Source: Zygnema circumcarinatum
Lineage: Eukaryota; Streptophyta; Zygnematophyceae; Zygnematales; Zygnemataceae
Assembly (NCBI GenBank): GCA_037447605.1
Contig: CM074815.1
Span: 2,122,783 to 2,165,270, forward strand
Direction: 5' to 3'
Length of the DNA: 42,488 bases
Part shown: positions 31,930 through 41,786 of the stretch, piece by piece
Layout: each line of letters begins with the position of its first letter
Numbering within the stretch: the first letter of the stretch is position 1
Position numbers and translations under genes: made by a program
Notes under the pieces: generated by a model
Told to the model about the DNA's origin: nothing
Database searches by the model: none
The model's input: the letters and a program-made list of their open reading frames with translations, nothing else

Positions 31930-33094
31930 CTAGGCCGCCCCCTCCGGTGCGACCTCCGCCTCCGCATAGTCCTGCGCGCAGAGCATGAAGGCGAGGTAGG
32001 CGGGGAAGAGGCAGTACGTGAAGTTGAGTCCCACGAGCTGCGACCCGACGATGATGAGCGCCATGCCCCCCCACGACTGCGCGAGGTTCTGGAGGGCCAC
32101 GTGGCACACAAACACGACCGCCCCAACCGCCGCAACCGTGACGCCCGTCGACCGAGTCCGCGGGACGGCCCCGACCGCCACCAGCACGAGGTAGAGGCCG
32201 TACAGGACTTCGAGCACACCCAAAGCGATCGTGATCTCGGGGTAGAAGACCATGTAAGGTGGGGCCACAACGGGGCTCATAAAGCGGCCGCTGCCGAGGC
32301 CCTCGCGGAGGATGGCGCCACAGGCGAGCTGGGTGCCTCCGCCAATGAGGACGAAGGCGGTGAAGGTAACGAGGCGGGAGCGGTGGTACTCGCCGTTGTA
32401 GATGGCTCCCTGGCCCGTTTGGAGCTTGTGGAGCTTGAAGGCGACGAAGAACTGGCTGCCTTGAAGACAGAAGCACACGGCAATGGAGCCCAAGATGCCC
32501 ATGGCGGTAATGGCACGTGTTTGGTCGAGAGAGAGACCCATGATGGCGGTGTCGTTGCGGGCCTGAGTGAAGCCCGGGGCCGCCATAGTGTAGACGACGA
32601 AGGTGAACCAGCCCAGGCATTGGCACAGGATGGTGCCCATAGTGGCCATGGGTGAGCCGATATTGAGGATGCATTGGGCCAGGCCGACGGCGAGGCCGGA
32701 TAAGCCGAAAAGGACTTCAACCACTGCGCGAAAAAGAGAGAGACAGGAAATGAGAGGAGAATGGGTCGTCGAATAGGAGCGAAACTTGAACTGAACGAAC
32801 GGCAGATTAATAATATTAGTAATATTAGTGGAAGGAGGGAGGGAGAGAAGGAGAGGGAGGGAGGGAGGGGGAGGGAGGGAGGGAGGGAGGGAGGGAGGTA
32901 CCTCCGCCAATAAGAAGCACGACGGGCGGGAAGGTGTGGTAGTTTCCGCCCCACTTGTCGGACGGCGTGTTGATGACGTTATCCGTACGGACGACGCCCT
33001 CCACGAGGATGAAGGCGGAGATGACCGCGAGCAGGCCCGAGGTGCGGACCACCTCCGCGAGGGAGGGCGCGGAGGGCTTCATGGCGGACCCCAT
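31930..33094 (-). CDS. Polytopic membrane protein (about eight transmembrane segments), family not recognised
   Basis: Two exons, 33094-32902 and 32723-31930, join in phase 1 to 328 residues. Hydrophobic stretches are LLAVISAFILVEGVV, VVLLIGGVVEVLFGLSGLAV, ILCQCLGWFTFVVYTMAA, MGILGSIAVCFCLQGSQFFV, FTAFVLIGGGTQLACGAIL, ALGVLEVLYGLYLVLVAVGA, VAAVGAVVFVCHVAL and VGSQLVGLNFTYCLFPAYLA. The protein therefore probably crosses a membrane eight times. There is no obvious cleavable signal. The first loop contains TPSDKWGGNYHTFPP, and a polar loop contains QTGQGAIYNGEYHRSRLV. I cannot place it in a transporter family. It is divergent from the glutaredoxin gene. The intron is short and GGGA-rich on the plus strand. 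Confidence 0.8.
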
Positions 33095-33396
33095 GGAGGG
33101 AGACAGAGGGAGAGGGGGAGAGAGAGAGAGAGAGAGATCGGAACGGAGGGGGGGAAGAGAGAGACGAGAGAGACCGAGAGAGGAAGTGAGGGAGTTGCAG
33201 GGAGAAAGGGATGAGCGATGTCGAGTGGGAGGGTGCTGCCGGCGGTTTTTGTACCCGGGTCGTCACGTCACGGTCCTGAAGGTACGGTACGGCGTACGGA
33301 AGGAGATCTTACTTTCGTGGGAAGCTTCCTCAGCAAGCGCCGGCTTGTACGATCCGCTAACGGTCGGTAGGTCGACACGGGAGTCCAGTCAGTAAT

Positions 33397-33575
33397 GATG
33401 GCGTCATATAACGTCACTCTCCATGCCTCGTCAGTCAACCAAAATGCAAATTTTATCCACGTCAGCAGAAAACGGATCGATGACGTCCAATAACGTTAAT
33501 GGTCCTTGCCTCGTCAGCCGATTAAGAGACAAACTGCGTACACGTCAGCAAAAAACTGGTCTATGGCGTCATCGT
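33397..33575. repeat. Degenerate tandem repeat, period 82-83 bp
   Basis: Unit starts at 33397, 33479 and (partial) about 33561. Each has a GATGGCGTCA/GATGACGTCC-type head, TAACGT, TGCCTCGTCAG and CACGTCAGCA. The repeat lies in the divergent promoter and carries ACGTCA cores in every unit. Confidence 0.65.
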
Positions 33576-33799
33576 CTTATCCCAGTTGGCCGGTCCTTTG
33601 GAGAATAAAGAGCGTGTACGAACGTCAAATCTTAAGGTGCGCTTTTGAGGGCTTAGTAATTCAATGGACCAATGAACGATCGCCATGTGTACTTTGAGTT
33701 CACGTGGCTATTTCTGATTGGACATTGATGTTCAATGAGAGGCAAATGAGGTTTCAGTTGACCAGTCATGCGGACGCTTCAGGGGAAATTCACGTCGTA

Positions 33800-33817
33800 G
33801 TAGGCCGTACGGCCTAC
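33800..33817. promoter_or_regulatory. Perfect 18-bp palindrome GTAGGCCGTACGGCCTAC
   Basis: The sequence equals its own reverse complement with no spacer. It lies in the promoter between the membrane protein and glutaredoxin genes. It could be a dimeric factor site; no specific factor is recognised. Confidence 0.5.
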
Positions 33818-34100
33818 GAAATTGCACTTTTGCTTTGTCGGTTTTGGTCGTACAAGGAAGTTTCGTACGAAGGTCTCTCCAGGAAGGAAGCTTCGATAGA
33901 AGGTTCCAGGGTAGCATCTTCCCACGAATCGGCAACAACTCTCACACATGCGGAATCTTGGCACGAGCCCATTTCCATGCGCCACCTGCCTTGTCTCGCA
34001 GTTTTACTGGACTGTCAGAATCTCTGTGGAAAGCCTACTTGTAGGTTCCACCACGTGGCGTCGTCCCATTGCCCAAAATGCTAAATGTCACCACGCTTCG

Positions 34101-34186
34101 TGACGTGACGTGTGTGACAGCCTCGAGAGATCGGTGTGACGTGACGTTACATGACTTGATATTACGTGACGTGACGTGACATGACG
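34101..34186. promoter_or_regulatory. Array of seven TGACG motifs, three as TGACGTGACG pairs
   Basis: TGACG occurs at 34101, 34106, 34137, 34142, 34167, 34172 and 34182. Three of the TGACGTGACG pairs start at 34101, 34137 and 34167. The array ends 180 bases before the glutaredoxin start codon. TGA-type bZIP proteins bind paired TGACG elements. Confidence 0.6.
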
Positions 34187-34363
34187 TGGCGAGCGAGTCC
34201 CCTTTATTAGCGCAGCGGGCAGCACGCCGTCCGCCGCGGGCGACCTTTCTCTCTCCCCCTCGCACTTTTCGCGCCATTTCTCGTGCTGCAGCGCAGCGCT
34301 TCGTTCCCCCCGGAGGTCCTTTCCTTCGTGCGAGAGAGCGGGCAGGGAGACGAAGGAGACGAC

Positions 34364-36383
34364 ATGGCGGTGGAGAACGTGGAAGAGTCCAAGGGGCGGG
34401 TCACAGTTTTTTCAATTTCGGGCTGCCCGCATTGCAAGGCTGCCAAGACCCTTCTAAAGAAGAAGGTTCTCCCTCCCTCTCTCTGTATCTCCTTTTCTCG
34501 CTATCCCTCTCACTCTCTCCATCTGGCGAAAGCGTATTTCTCTCTCTCCGTCCACCCCACTCTCACACCCTCTCTCTGTCACACACCCTCTCTCTCTCTA
34601 CCCTTCTCCTTCTCACACTCTGACATGAAATTTTTACCTGCATTCCACTCCATCATTGATCTACTGTACATACCTCTCCCCTACTACTTCTCGCTCCCTT
34701 ACTCCCTCTCCTCCCTCTCTACCCTCTTCTCCCCCTTCTCCCTCTCCTCCCTTTCCTCCCTCTCCTCCCTCTCCTCCCTCTCCTCCCTCTCCTCCCTCTC
34801 CTCCCTCTCCTCCCTCTCCTCCCTCTCCTCCCTCTCCTCCCTCTCCTCCCACTCCTCCCTCTCCTCCCTCTCCTCCCTCTCCTCCCTCTCCTCCCTCTCC
34901 TCCCTCTCCTCCCTCTCCTCCCTCTCCTCCCTCTCCTCCCTCTCCTCCCTCTCCTCCCTCTTCTCCCTCTTCTCCCTCTTCTCCCTCTTCTCCCTCTCCG
35001 CCCTCTCCTCCCCTTCCTGCCGCTCCTCCCTCTCCCTCTCCTCCCTCTCCACCCTCTCCTCGCGCTTCTCCCTCTCCTCCCTCTCCTCCCTTCCTCTCCT
35101 CCCTCTCCTTCCTTACTCCCGCTCCCCTTTATTTTTTCCTTTCCTCTTTTCAGGGCGCTCACTACGTGGAGATCAACCTCGACGTGTACCCCGAGAGGCG
35201 CGCAGAAGTGCAGGAGCGGAGCAAAAAGACCTCCGCCCCTCAAATCTTCTTCAACGACGAATATGTCGGAGGAAACGATGCGCTCCAAGCGCTTGAAGCC
35301 GCCGGAACACTCGATGCCAAATTAAAGGTAAAAACATAAGCCCTACTAAAAGGCGCAAATTCGAGGTAGAAAACAAACGTTTCTGCGAGGAGGCTCGTCG
35401 TTTTGTGACGTCAGCAAACTAAAACCAGACCGGTTTATGATGTCAGTATTGGTTGGTTTTTGGGTTCAGTGGGTTTCTGAGACGCCCGCGCCGCCGTCTG
35501 CTCCGGCGCCGCCGGCTGCCAAAGAGGGGGCGGGGGAGGGGGAGGTTCAGACTTTGGAAAAGCGAGATGAGTATGCGGATTTGATGGGGCGGTTGAAACA
35601 AGCAGTGAAGGTTTCCGATCATTTCGTGTTCCCCCAGATTCACAAAAACTGTTTCAAGGGCGCCGAAGCAATTACTTTTCTTGCGACTGATCAGAAAATT
35701 AGTCAGACTGAGGTGAGCTTCCTGCTGGAAATTCAGTCTCAATGCTGTCGTTTGGGTGGGTACGGCGAAGGAGGATGGGGAAGGGGTTGAATGTTGTGAT
35801 TGTGGAGGACAAATACCTTTGAATTTAGGAGACAATGCCTCCAATTGTAGGGGAAATTCCTTCCATTCTACGCTTGATTCGAGGGAGGAATCCTTCAATT
35901 TTAGTAATAAAATCTCCTTCTCTCCCTCCCACATTTCTTGCTCATGCAGGCAGCCACCTTGGCCCAGAAGCTTCTCGATAAGCACTTCTTTCGCAGTGTG
36001 ACTGGGTACGGCCCTTCTCCTCCCCTCTTACCCCCTCCCTCCATGCCTTACCTTTTCTAACCATACGTCTCCTGCCTTGACCCATCTTGACCCATCTTGA
36101 CCCATCTTGACCCATCTTGACCCCATATCCTATCTTGCAGGGATTCGAGCAAGGTGGAAGGTTCGGGCCTTTACCGCTTCCTGGAGGACCGCATGGCTCT
36201 CATGAAGCACCGCTGCCTCAACTTCACCGGAAAAATCGACGCCGTTGAGCCGCCCCCCGCGACGGAGGTCGCCGATCAGCTCCGCCGCCTCATTCTCGCC
36301 ATCTACGACGAGTTCCTCTCCGACGACGGGAGAGGAGTCGACTACAAAGGCATCGCCACAGCCGAGTCGTTCCGGAGGTGCTC

Positions 36384-36444
<61 letters not shown>

Positions 36445-36460
36445 TTCTCTCTCTCTCTTT

Positions 36461-36502
<42 letters not shown>

Positions 36503-37551
36503 CTCTCTCACTCTCTCCCTCTCCCTCTGTCGCCCCCCTCTCTTTCACTCCCTCTCTCTCTCTCTCTCTTTCGCTTCCTTCTTATATTTGTCAAGTTTAA
36601 CAAATCTTGCTTTAATTTAGCCTACCGGCCTGACCAATGTTTGTGGGACCATTGATTATTAACCAGGTATAAGGTGAAGGCGGAGACACTCCAGCGTGTG
36701 AATCTCACGTCTTTGAGTCGCGAGGAGAAGCTCGCATTCTTCATTAACATTTACAACGCGCTGGTCATTCATGCCACCGTCGATGCGGGAAGCGGTCCCG
36801 AGAGTGCTCTTCAGCGCAAAGTTTTCTTCACCGACTACACCTACCTCATCGGAGGTCTCACATTTTCACTCTCAGAAATGGAAAATGGCGTTCTGCGAGC
36901 GAATCGCCGCCCTCCCTATGCCCTCAGTAAGCCATTTGGGGCAAATGATGAGCGCGCGAAGGTACCCCACTTAGCTCCAAAACCCATCCAACCCTTTCCT
37001 TTTCCTTTCCCTCAAAAACTTCGAGTCGAGAACAACGTCCCTTTGCTTCCTTCCCTTCCCTTAACCTTCAAACCGAAAGCCAACTGCGAAGATGCCTTGA
37101 CCGATCCTTCCCTCCTTTCCCTTTTTTTTCTCCTTTTTTTTTTTTTTTTTCTCTTTGTCTCTCTTTTTTTTTTTTTTTCTCCTTTTCATTGCAGGTGGCC
37201 CTTAAGGAGCACGAGCCGCTTATTCACTTCGCACTCGTATGCGGCGCAAAGTCGTGCCCTCCCATTAAGACGTACAAGCCGGAGGGGGTCGACGAGGCCC
37301 TCAGAACGGCGGCTCGTTCCTTCTTTGAAGCGGGAGGTATTGTGGTCGACGTAGAGGCGAAGAGCGTCACTCTGAGCAAGATTCTGTATTGGTATCATGG
37401 CGACTTTGGCAGCTCAGATGAGGAGATGCTGAAGTGGATCAGTGAGGTGATGGAGGAGGGAGAGAAGGCAAAGCTTTTGGACCTCCTTGCGAAGGGCAGT
37501 GTGAAGGTGGCGTACATGCCTTATGATTGGTCGGCAAATAGCAAACATTGA
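34364..37551 (+). CDS. Glutaredoxin-DEP-DUF547 fusion protein
   Basis: Seven exons: 34364-34465, 35154-35327, 35470-35712, 35950-36005, 36141-36377, 36667-36961 and 37195-37551 (487 residues, phases consistent). Residues 13-90 are a glutaredoxin fold with VFSISGCPHCKAAKTLLKKK (dithiol CPHC at 21-24), TSAPQIFFNDEYVGG (cis-Pro) and GGNDALQAL. A DEP domain follows at about 105-200 (HFVFPQIHKNCFKGAEAITF, LLDKHFFRSVTGD, GLYRFLED). The C-terminal half is DUF547, with LSREEKLAFFINIYNALVIH, HFALVCGAKSCPP and ILYWYHGDF. This three-domain order is an established plant family; its function is not well defined, and redox-controlled membrane or signalling roles are guesses. The ATG at 34364 begins just before the fold. 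AATAAA lies at 37573. Intron 1 is a minisatellite. Confidence 0.93.
34720..35105 (+). repeat. 9-bp minisatellite (CTCCTCCCT)n in glutaredoxin gene intron 1
   Basis: Some 40 nearly perfect copies of a nine-base unit fill intron 1 (34466-35153), with TTC variants toward the 3' end. The opposite strand carries regular GGA/GGGA runs. Reading frames give only Ser-Ser-Leu or Pro-Pro-Ser repeats. Confidence 0.95.
36077..36123 (+). repeat. Five-copy 10-bp repeat TTGACCCATC in glutaredoxin gene intron 4
   Basis: TTGACCC starts at 36077, 36087, 36097, 36107 and 36117. Each unit contains TTGACC, the core of the WRKY W-box. The array ends 17 bases before the intron acceptor at 36140. Confidence 0.9.
36384..36572 (+). 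repeat. CT microsatellite in glutaredoxin gene intron 5
   Basis: Long (CT)n tract with occasional TTT and CCC breaks, starting seven bases after the exon 5 donor (36378). Confidence 0.9.
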
Positions 37552-39074
37552 GGAGGGATGTGGAGGGGACAGAATAAAGGAGGAGAGGGGAGAGAGAGAG
37601 AGGGAGAGAGAGAGAGGGGAGAGGAGAGGAGAGGAGAGGTGGAGAGGGGGGTAAAGTGTTTTCTGGGGGTGGTAGTTAGGATTGGGAGATTAAGTCTTAG
37701 TTAAGGGATGACCTTGGTTGTGTGGTCTTTGGTTGGAGACGTAAATAGGCAGCATAGGTGGTGAGGGCATGTGAATAGTTCAAACTTTTTGTTACGGATG
37801 GTTCTATGTAAATGCTTTTATGCGGATCGTGTAGGAGGGATACCCGCCAATGGCACCTGTCAATATTTGAATCTGTTGAAATATGAAGGAAGTAAAACCT
37901 CTTTGAGAGAGAGGCAAACTCTGCGCTAAAAGGAGCGTTCAGATCATGCCGGCGGCGAGGGTTGAGATCAAGTATCGAATGATCACAAAACCAAGCACCG
38001 ACTCTCATTGCCTTAATATGATTTAAACAGAAGTTCAAAAGAAAAGAGAGGGAGACCAGAGAGAGAGAGAGAGGGAGGGAGAGAGGGAGAGAGAGAGAGA
38101 GAGACAGGGACCGTGGTGGGGTTAACCATGACTCTGTTGGTCGACACTATCCATGAACAACTCATGAAATAAGAAAGAAAGGTTCGCTTTCAGAATTCTT
38201 TCTCCAGTTCGTATCGCCTTCGCTCGCGCGGGCGTTCACATTCAACAGTCGTACGGAAATTCTAAAAGTGTTCTAAAACTTTAAAACTTCTGGATATTAG
38301 AACGTTCGAATACTAAAATCTGAAACTCTAAAAAGTCCCTTGTACAGACTTTTTGCCGTCCCTAACAGGGAGCAACCGAGACTGTACGATGAGTCGACGA
38401 CAAGCCGAGATTAACCCGAACCTTACAGATTCAAACCGAGACCGTACGAGCGGCAACCGATTCAGATCTTGCTCGAGCCATGTTCGGGCCGAGCCATGTT
38501 TGGCGCCGCGAGGCCGTTCTATGGCGGGCCCGCTCACGGGCTGTTGGCGTCGGGCTGGAACTGCGACATGGAGCCGCAACCGGATAGGCTGCAAACCCTG
38601 AATTGCGAACGCATGCATGGAACCGAGCGCGAGGACGAAATTTTGGACCTCAGCGGCCCTCCCTCGTCCACTCCCACTCCCACTTCCTCTCCGTACCCCC
38701 TCCCTCTCGCTCCCTCTCCCTATCCCTCTCCCCCTCCCTCTCCCCCTCCCTCTCCCTCTCCCCCTTCCTCTCCTTCTTATCCCTCTTCCACTCCCTCTCC
38801 CCTCTCCCTCTCCCCCTCACGAAGTCTTTCTCTCTCTCCTTCACTTTCTTTCAATCCATTCTCTCTCTCCCTTTTCATCCCTCTCCTCTCTCGCGCCTCT
38901 TTCCCTTCGCACAGATTTTCTCCTTCAAGTACGACAGTTTTCATTTCATCATAACCGCCAAATGTTTTACATCACCATCCAGCATCACTTCCGACGCTCT
39001 GTACATTAAATTGCACCCTGAAAGCATCACATTTCCACCCTCCCTTCCCAATTCCTTTCCCTCCCCACTCAGAC
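37552..39074. other. Intergenic: 3' end of the glutaredoxin gene and promoter of the PBP gene
   Basis: About 1.5 kb. AATAAA at 37573 is a candidate polyadenylation signal for the upstream gene. GA tracts are at 37585-37645 and 38050-38105. A pyrimidine array at 38665-38900 leads toward the PBP start codon at 39075 and is probably in its leader. No open frame with a recognisable motif is present. Confidence 0.6.
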
Positions 39075-41786
39075 ATGGCTGCGATCCTCTCCACTCCTCC
39101 TCTCGAATCCTCCCTCTCCGCCTCTCCCAATGTCTCTCTGCCCACGTCTCTCTCTCATCTCTCCCGCCCCGATTCTCGCCATCACCATCCTAATCCTAAC
39201 CCTAAAATCCCTAACCCTAGCACTACTCCAAACCCTAACCCTAATCTTAGTTCTAACCCTAACTCTACTTCCGCCCTTCTCTCCTATCTATCTCTCCTCC
39301 CTCTCCACACTCCCTCTCCCTCTCCCTCTCCCTCCCTCTCCCGCCCCCCTCGCCGCCCCTCCCCCTCCCCCTCCGCTACCACCACCCAGCCCTCCGCCCC
39401 CGGCAGCCGCGACCGCTCCCCTCTCTCCCTCTCCTCTCTCTCTGCCTCCCTCCCTTCTCTCGCCATCGCCCTCTTCTTCGGCGGCATCGGAGCCCTCGTG
39501 CAGTCCCTCTGCTCCGCTCTCCCTCCCGATTTCTGGCGCCGTTGGAAGCGCCTCTTTACTGAGCACGCCCCCATGGATCCCTCCATGCCCTTAGAGACGC
39601 GGCCCCCCACCACGATCTACGACTGCCATGGAACCGTAATTGCCACCATTGGCCCCGGCGGGTTCAGTTCGCAGAAAGACCCGTCAAAGCCCGGGGCTCC
39701 GTTGCGGGCAACGGACATTCCGGCGTACATGTGGCAGGCTGTGATTGCTTCGGAGGATCGGAGGTTTTTTGATCATCAGGGGTTCGACCCCAAGGGACTT
39801 ACCAGGGCAGTGCTTTCGCTCGCCAGGACGGGGGGAGGGAGTACCATCACGCAACAGGTAGGGATTAGGGTTCAGGATTTAGGGGTCAGGGTTTAGGGTT
39901 GAGGGAGGGTTTTGGGTTCTGGGTCAAGGTTGTGGGGTTTGAGTGAAGGAAGGGTTTTGTGGAGGAAGGGGTAGGGGGTGGAGGAGGGAGAAGGAGGGGA
40001 GGGCCGGGAGGGGGGGGTGGGGGAGGGAGGGAGGGAGGGAGGGAGGGAGGGACTAGGTCTCTAGAGGGTTTAGTCTTATTATTGGTTTCGGGGTTTGGGG
40101 TTTGGGGCGTAGGGTTGAAGGTCTGACTCACGTTTTGCATGTGCAGTTGGTAAAGAATGTGTTTCTTAACAACGAGAGGAAATGGGCTCGGAAGCTGGCG
40201 GAGATTCTGCTGGCGATTTGGCTCGAGACGAAAATGTCGAAATGGGACATTTTACACCTTTACCTTAATAAGGTTGGTGCACTGTGGCATTTTTAGCATC
40301 ATGTAATGTGTGTACATTAGCACTCGATTATTTGATCCTATGATGTGATTTCAGTTTTCAGTTCCGTAATCCTACGTAGTTTCATGATCAGTATAGGTTG
40401 GCTAGAATTATATTACTGGCCTTCTCTCTCTCTCTCACGCTCCCCCACTTCCTTTCTGTCTTCCTTAGCCATGTCAGCAAACAACACATAGAATTTCGTT
40501 TAGCGAACTCGCTTGGTCAGCCGCCCTTCACTTTACGATGACAAATGCAAGTAACCGCTGTTTCAGTTTAGTTAACGGAACTGGTATCCATGGAACCGCA
40601 TTCTGCAGATTTATTGGGGCCATGGAGTTCACGGAATTGAGGCCGCCTCCTCTTTGTATTTTGGAAAACATCCGTCCGCTCTCACTCTCAGTGAATGCGC
40701 CATGCTGGCAGGAATCATTCCTGCGCCGGAACTTCTCTCTCCTTACAGAGATCCTAGCAGGTTTCTCCCTCGTCCACCTCTCTCTCCTTCTCCCTTCTTC
40801 TCCCTCTCTCCCTCTCCCTTCTCCCACCCTCACCAGTCCCTCCGTTTCCCTCTCCCTTCTCTCTCTCTTCCACTTCTCCATCCATGCTCTCTCCCTCTCC
40901 CGTCTATCTCGCTCTTCCCCTTCTCCCTCCTCCTTCCTCTCTCCCTCTCTCTCCCTTTCCCCATCTGGCTTCTATCGCTCCACACACAAGGAAGCTTTCT
41001 CCTCCCATACTCCCCCACCTCTCTAAGCAGCTACACCATAAACGGTTACGTTAAAAACAAATTTCCTCTGAATTCTACTTTGCTGCTGCCGAATTCGTCA
41101 CTATAACCTAGTTTATGATATACTTTTGATACTTGTTTTGTGATTCACAGGGGTCGTAAGCCGCAGGCCCGGGCCCTCCGCAGAATGGTCGAGGCGGGAT
41201 TTTTGGATATGAAGACGGCGAAGGCGGCGATGCAGGAGCCTCTCGTCTTTGGCTCGGAGGGGAAGTCAGGGGCTTCGGGGCCGTGGAGGGCTCCGTACTT
41301 TGTCAGTGAGGTGAGGGCAGAGACAAGGAGTGGGAGCGGGAGTGGGAGAGGGCGAGGGAGAGGGAGAGGGAGAGGGAAAGGGAGAGGGTGAGGGAGAGGG
41401 AGGGGGAGAGGGAGAGGGAGAGGGAGATGGACTAGGAGAGGGAGTGAGCGAGGGAGGGAGCAAGGGAATAGGGGAGGAGGGGAGGAGGGAGGGAGGGAGG
41501 GAGGGAAGGGGAGGGGGAGAGGAGGGAGGGAGGGAGGGAGAGAGAGGAAATCTCATTAGGTTCCAGTTCAAATGTTCGTTACATTTTCGCTGCTGGTAAA
41601 TGCTGTCTGACGCTCCATCCTTTCGTTCATTTTTTGCGAAATCTTCGTGTTTGAACTTTCTCTTGCACGACTCATTTCTTGCTCAATGTGAAGATAATAC
41701 TGTTTTCGATGGTCTTGTTGACGCAGGTGCTCTACGAGCTGAGCCAAAAGTACGGAAGAGAGGAGGTCCTTAGAGGAGGCTACCAG
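39075..41786 (+). CDS. Class A penicillin-binding protein (GT51 transglycosylase part), plastid-type; 3' part beyond the right edge
   Basis: Five exons are visible: 39075-39857, 40147-40272, 40609-40760, 41151-41310 and 41727-41786 (427 residues, phases consistent, ending in a donor). Residues 1-125 form a Ser/Pro-rich leader consistent with a chloroplast transit peptide. A membrane segment follows at about 126-145 (SLPSLAIALFFGGIGALVQ). GT51 motifs are AVIASEDRRFFDHQGFD (catalytic Glu227), GGGSTITQQLVKN (across the first splice), RKWARKLAEILLAIWLE, LHLYLNKIYWGHGVHGIEAA and YFGKHPSALTLSECAMLAG. The enzyme polymerises peptidoglycan glycan strands. In mosses a plastid PBP is required for normal chloroplast division, and Arabidopsis lacks one. 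The transpeptidase domain must lie beyond 42488. Nearly all GT51 hallmarks are visible, so the call is firm. Confidence 0.93.
39189..39266 (+). repeat. Telomere-like CCCTAA repeats inside PBP exon 1
   Basis: Degenerate CCCTAA/CCCTAAA units, the plant-type telomere sequence, are in frame and encode Asn-Pro repeats at residues 39-64 of the PBP leader. TTTAGGG-like units on the plus strand recur in the following intron (39858-39900 and 40085-40115). Confidence 0.75.
41320..41560 (+). repeat. GA/GGGA tract in PBP intron 4
   Basis: Purine-rich simple repeats fill the 5' half of the intron that begins at 41311. The frame across them gives only Gly/Glu/Arg runs. Confidence 0.85.

Larger units (their letters stand above)
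33095..34363. promoter_or_regulatory. Divergent promoter rich in TGACG/ACGTCA elements (membrane protein / glutaredoxin-DEP-DUF547)
   Basis: About 1.27 kb between the two ATGs. A GA tract at 33115-33190 lies in the leader of the membrane protein gene. Then come repeated ACGTCA motifs, a degenerate tandem repeat at 33397-33575, a perfect palindrome at 33800-33817, CCACGTGG at 34051-34058 and a run of TGACG motifs at 34101-34186. TGACG pairs are the as-1 type site for plant TGA bZIP factors. Confidence 0.6.

Noticed and set aside
34720-35105. Regular repeat array considered as CRISPR-like
   Set aside because: Units are nine bases with no spacers, and the locus is an intron of a eukaryotic gene.
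34656-35339. Long open frame of Pro-Pro-Ser and Ser-Ser-Leu repeats
   Set aside because: It is the translation of the 9-bp intron minisatellite; only the last part overlaps real exon 2 of the glutaredoxin gene, and the family alignment splices the array out.
38353-38601. 82-codon open frame before the PBP gene
   Set aside because: Ordinary intergenic sequence with short degenerate repeats; no motif, and shadow frames of equal length exist on the other strand.
39189-39266. Chromosome end
   Set aside because: The telomere-like units are short, degenerate and inside a gene whose exons continue on both sides, so this is interstitial.
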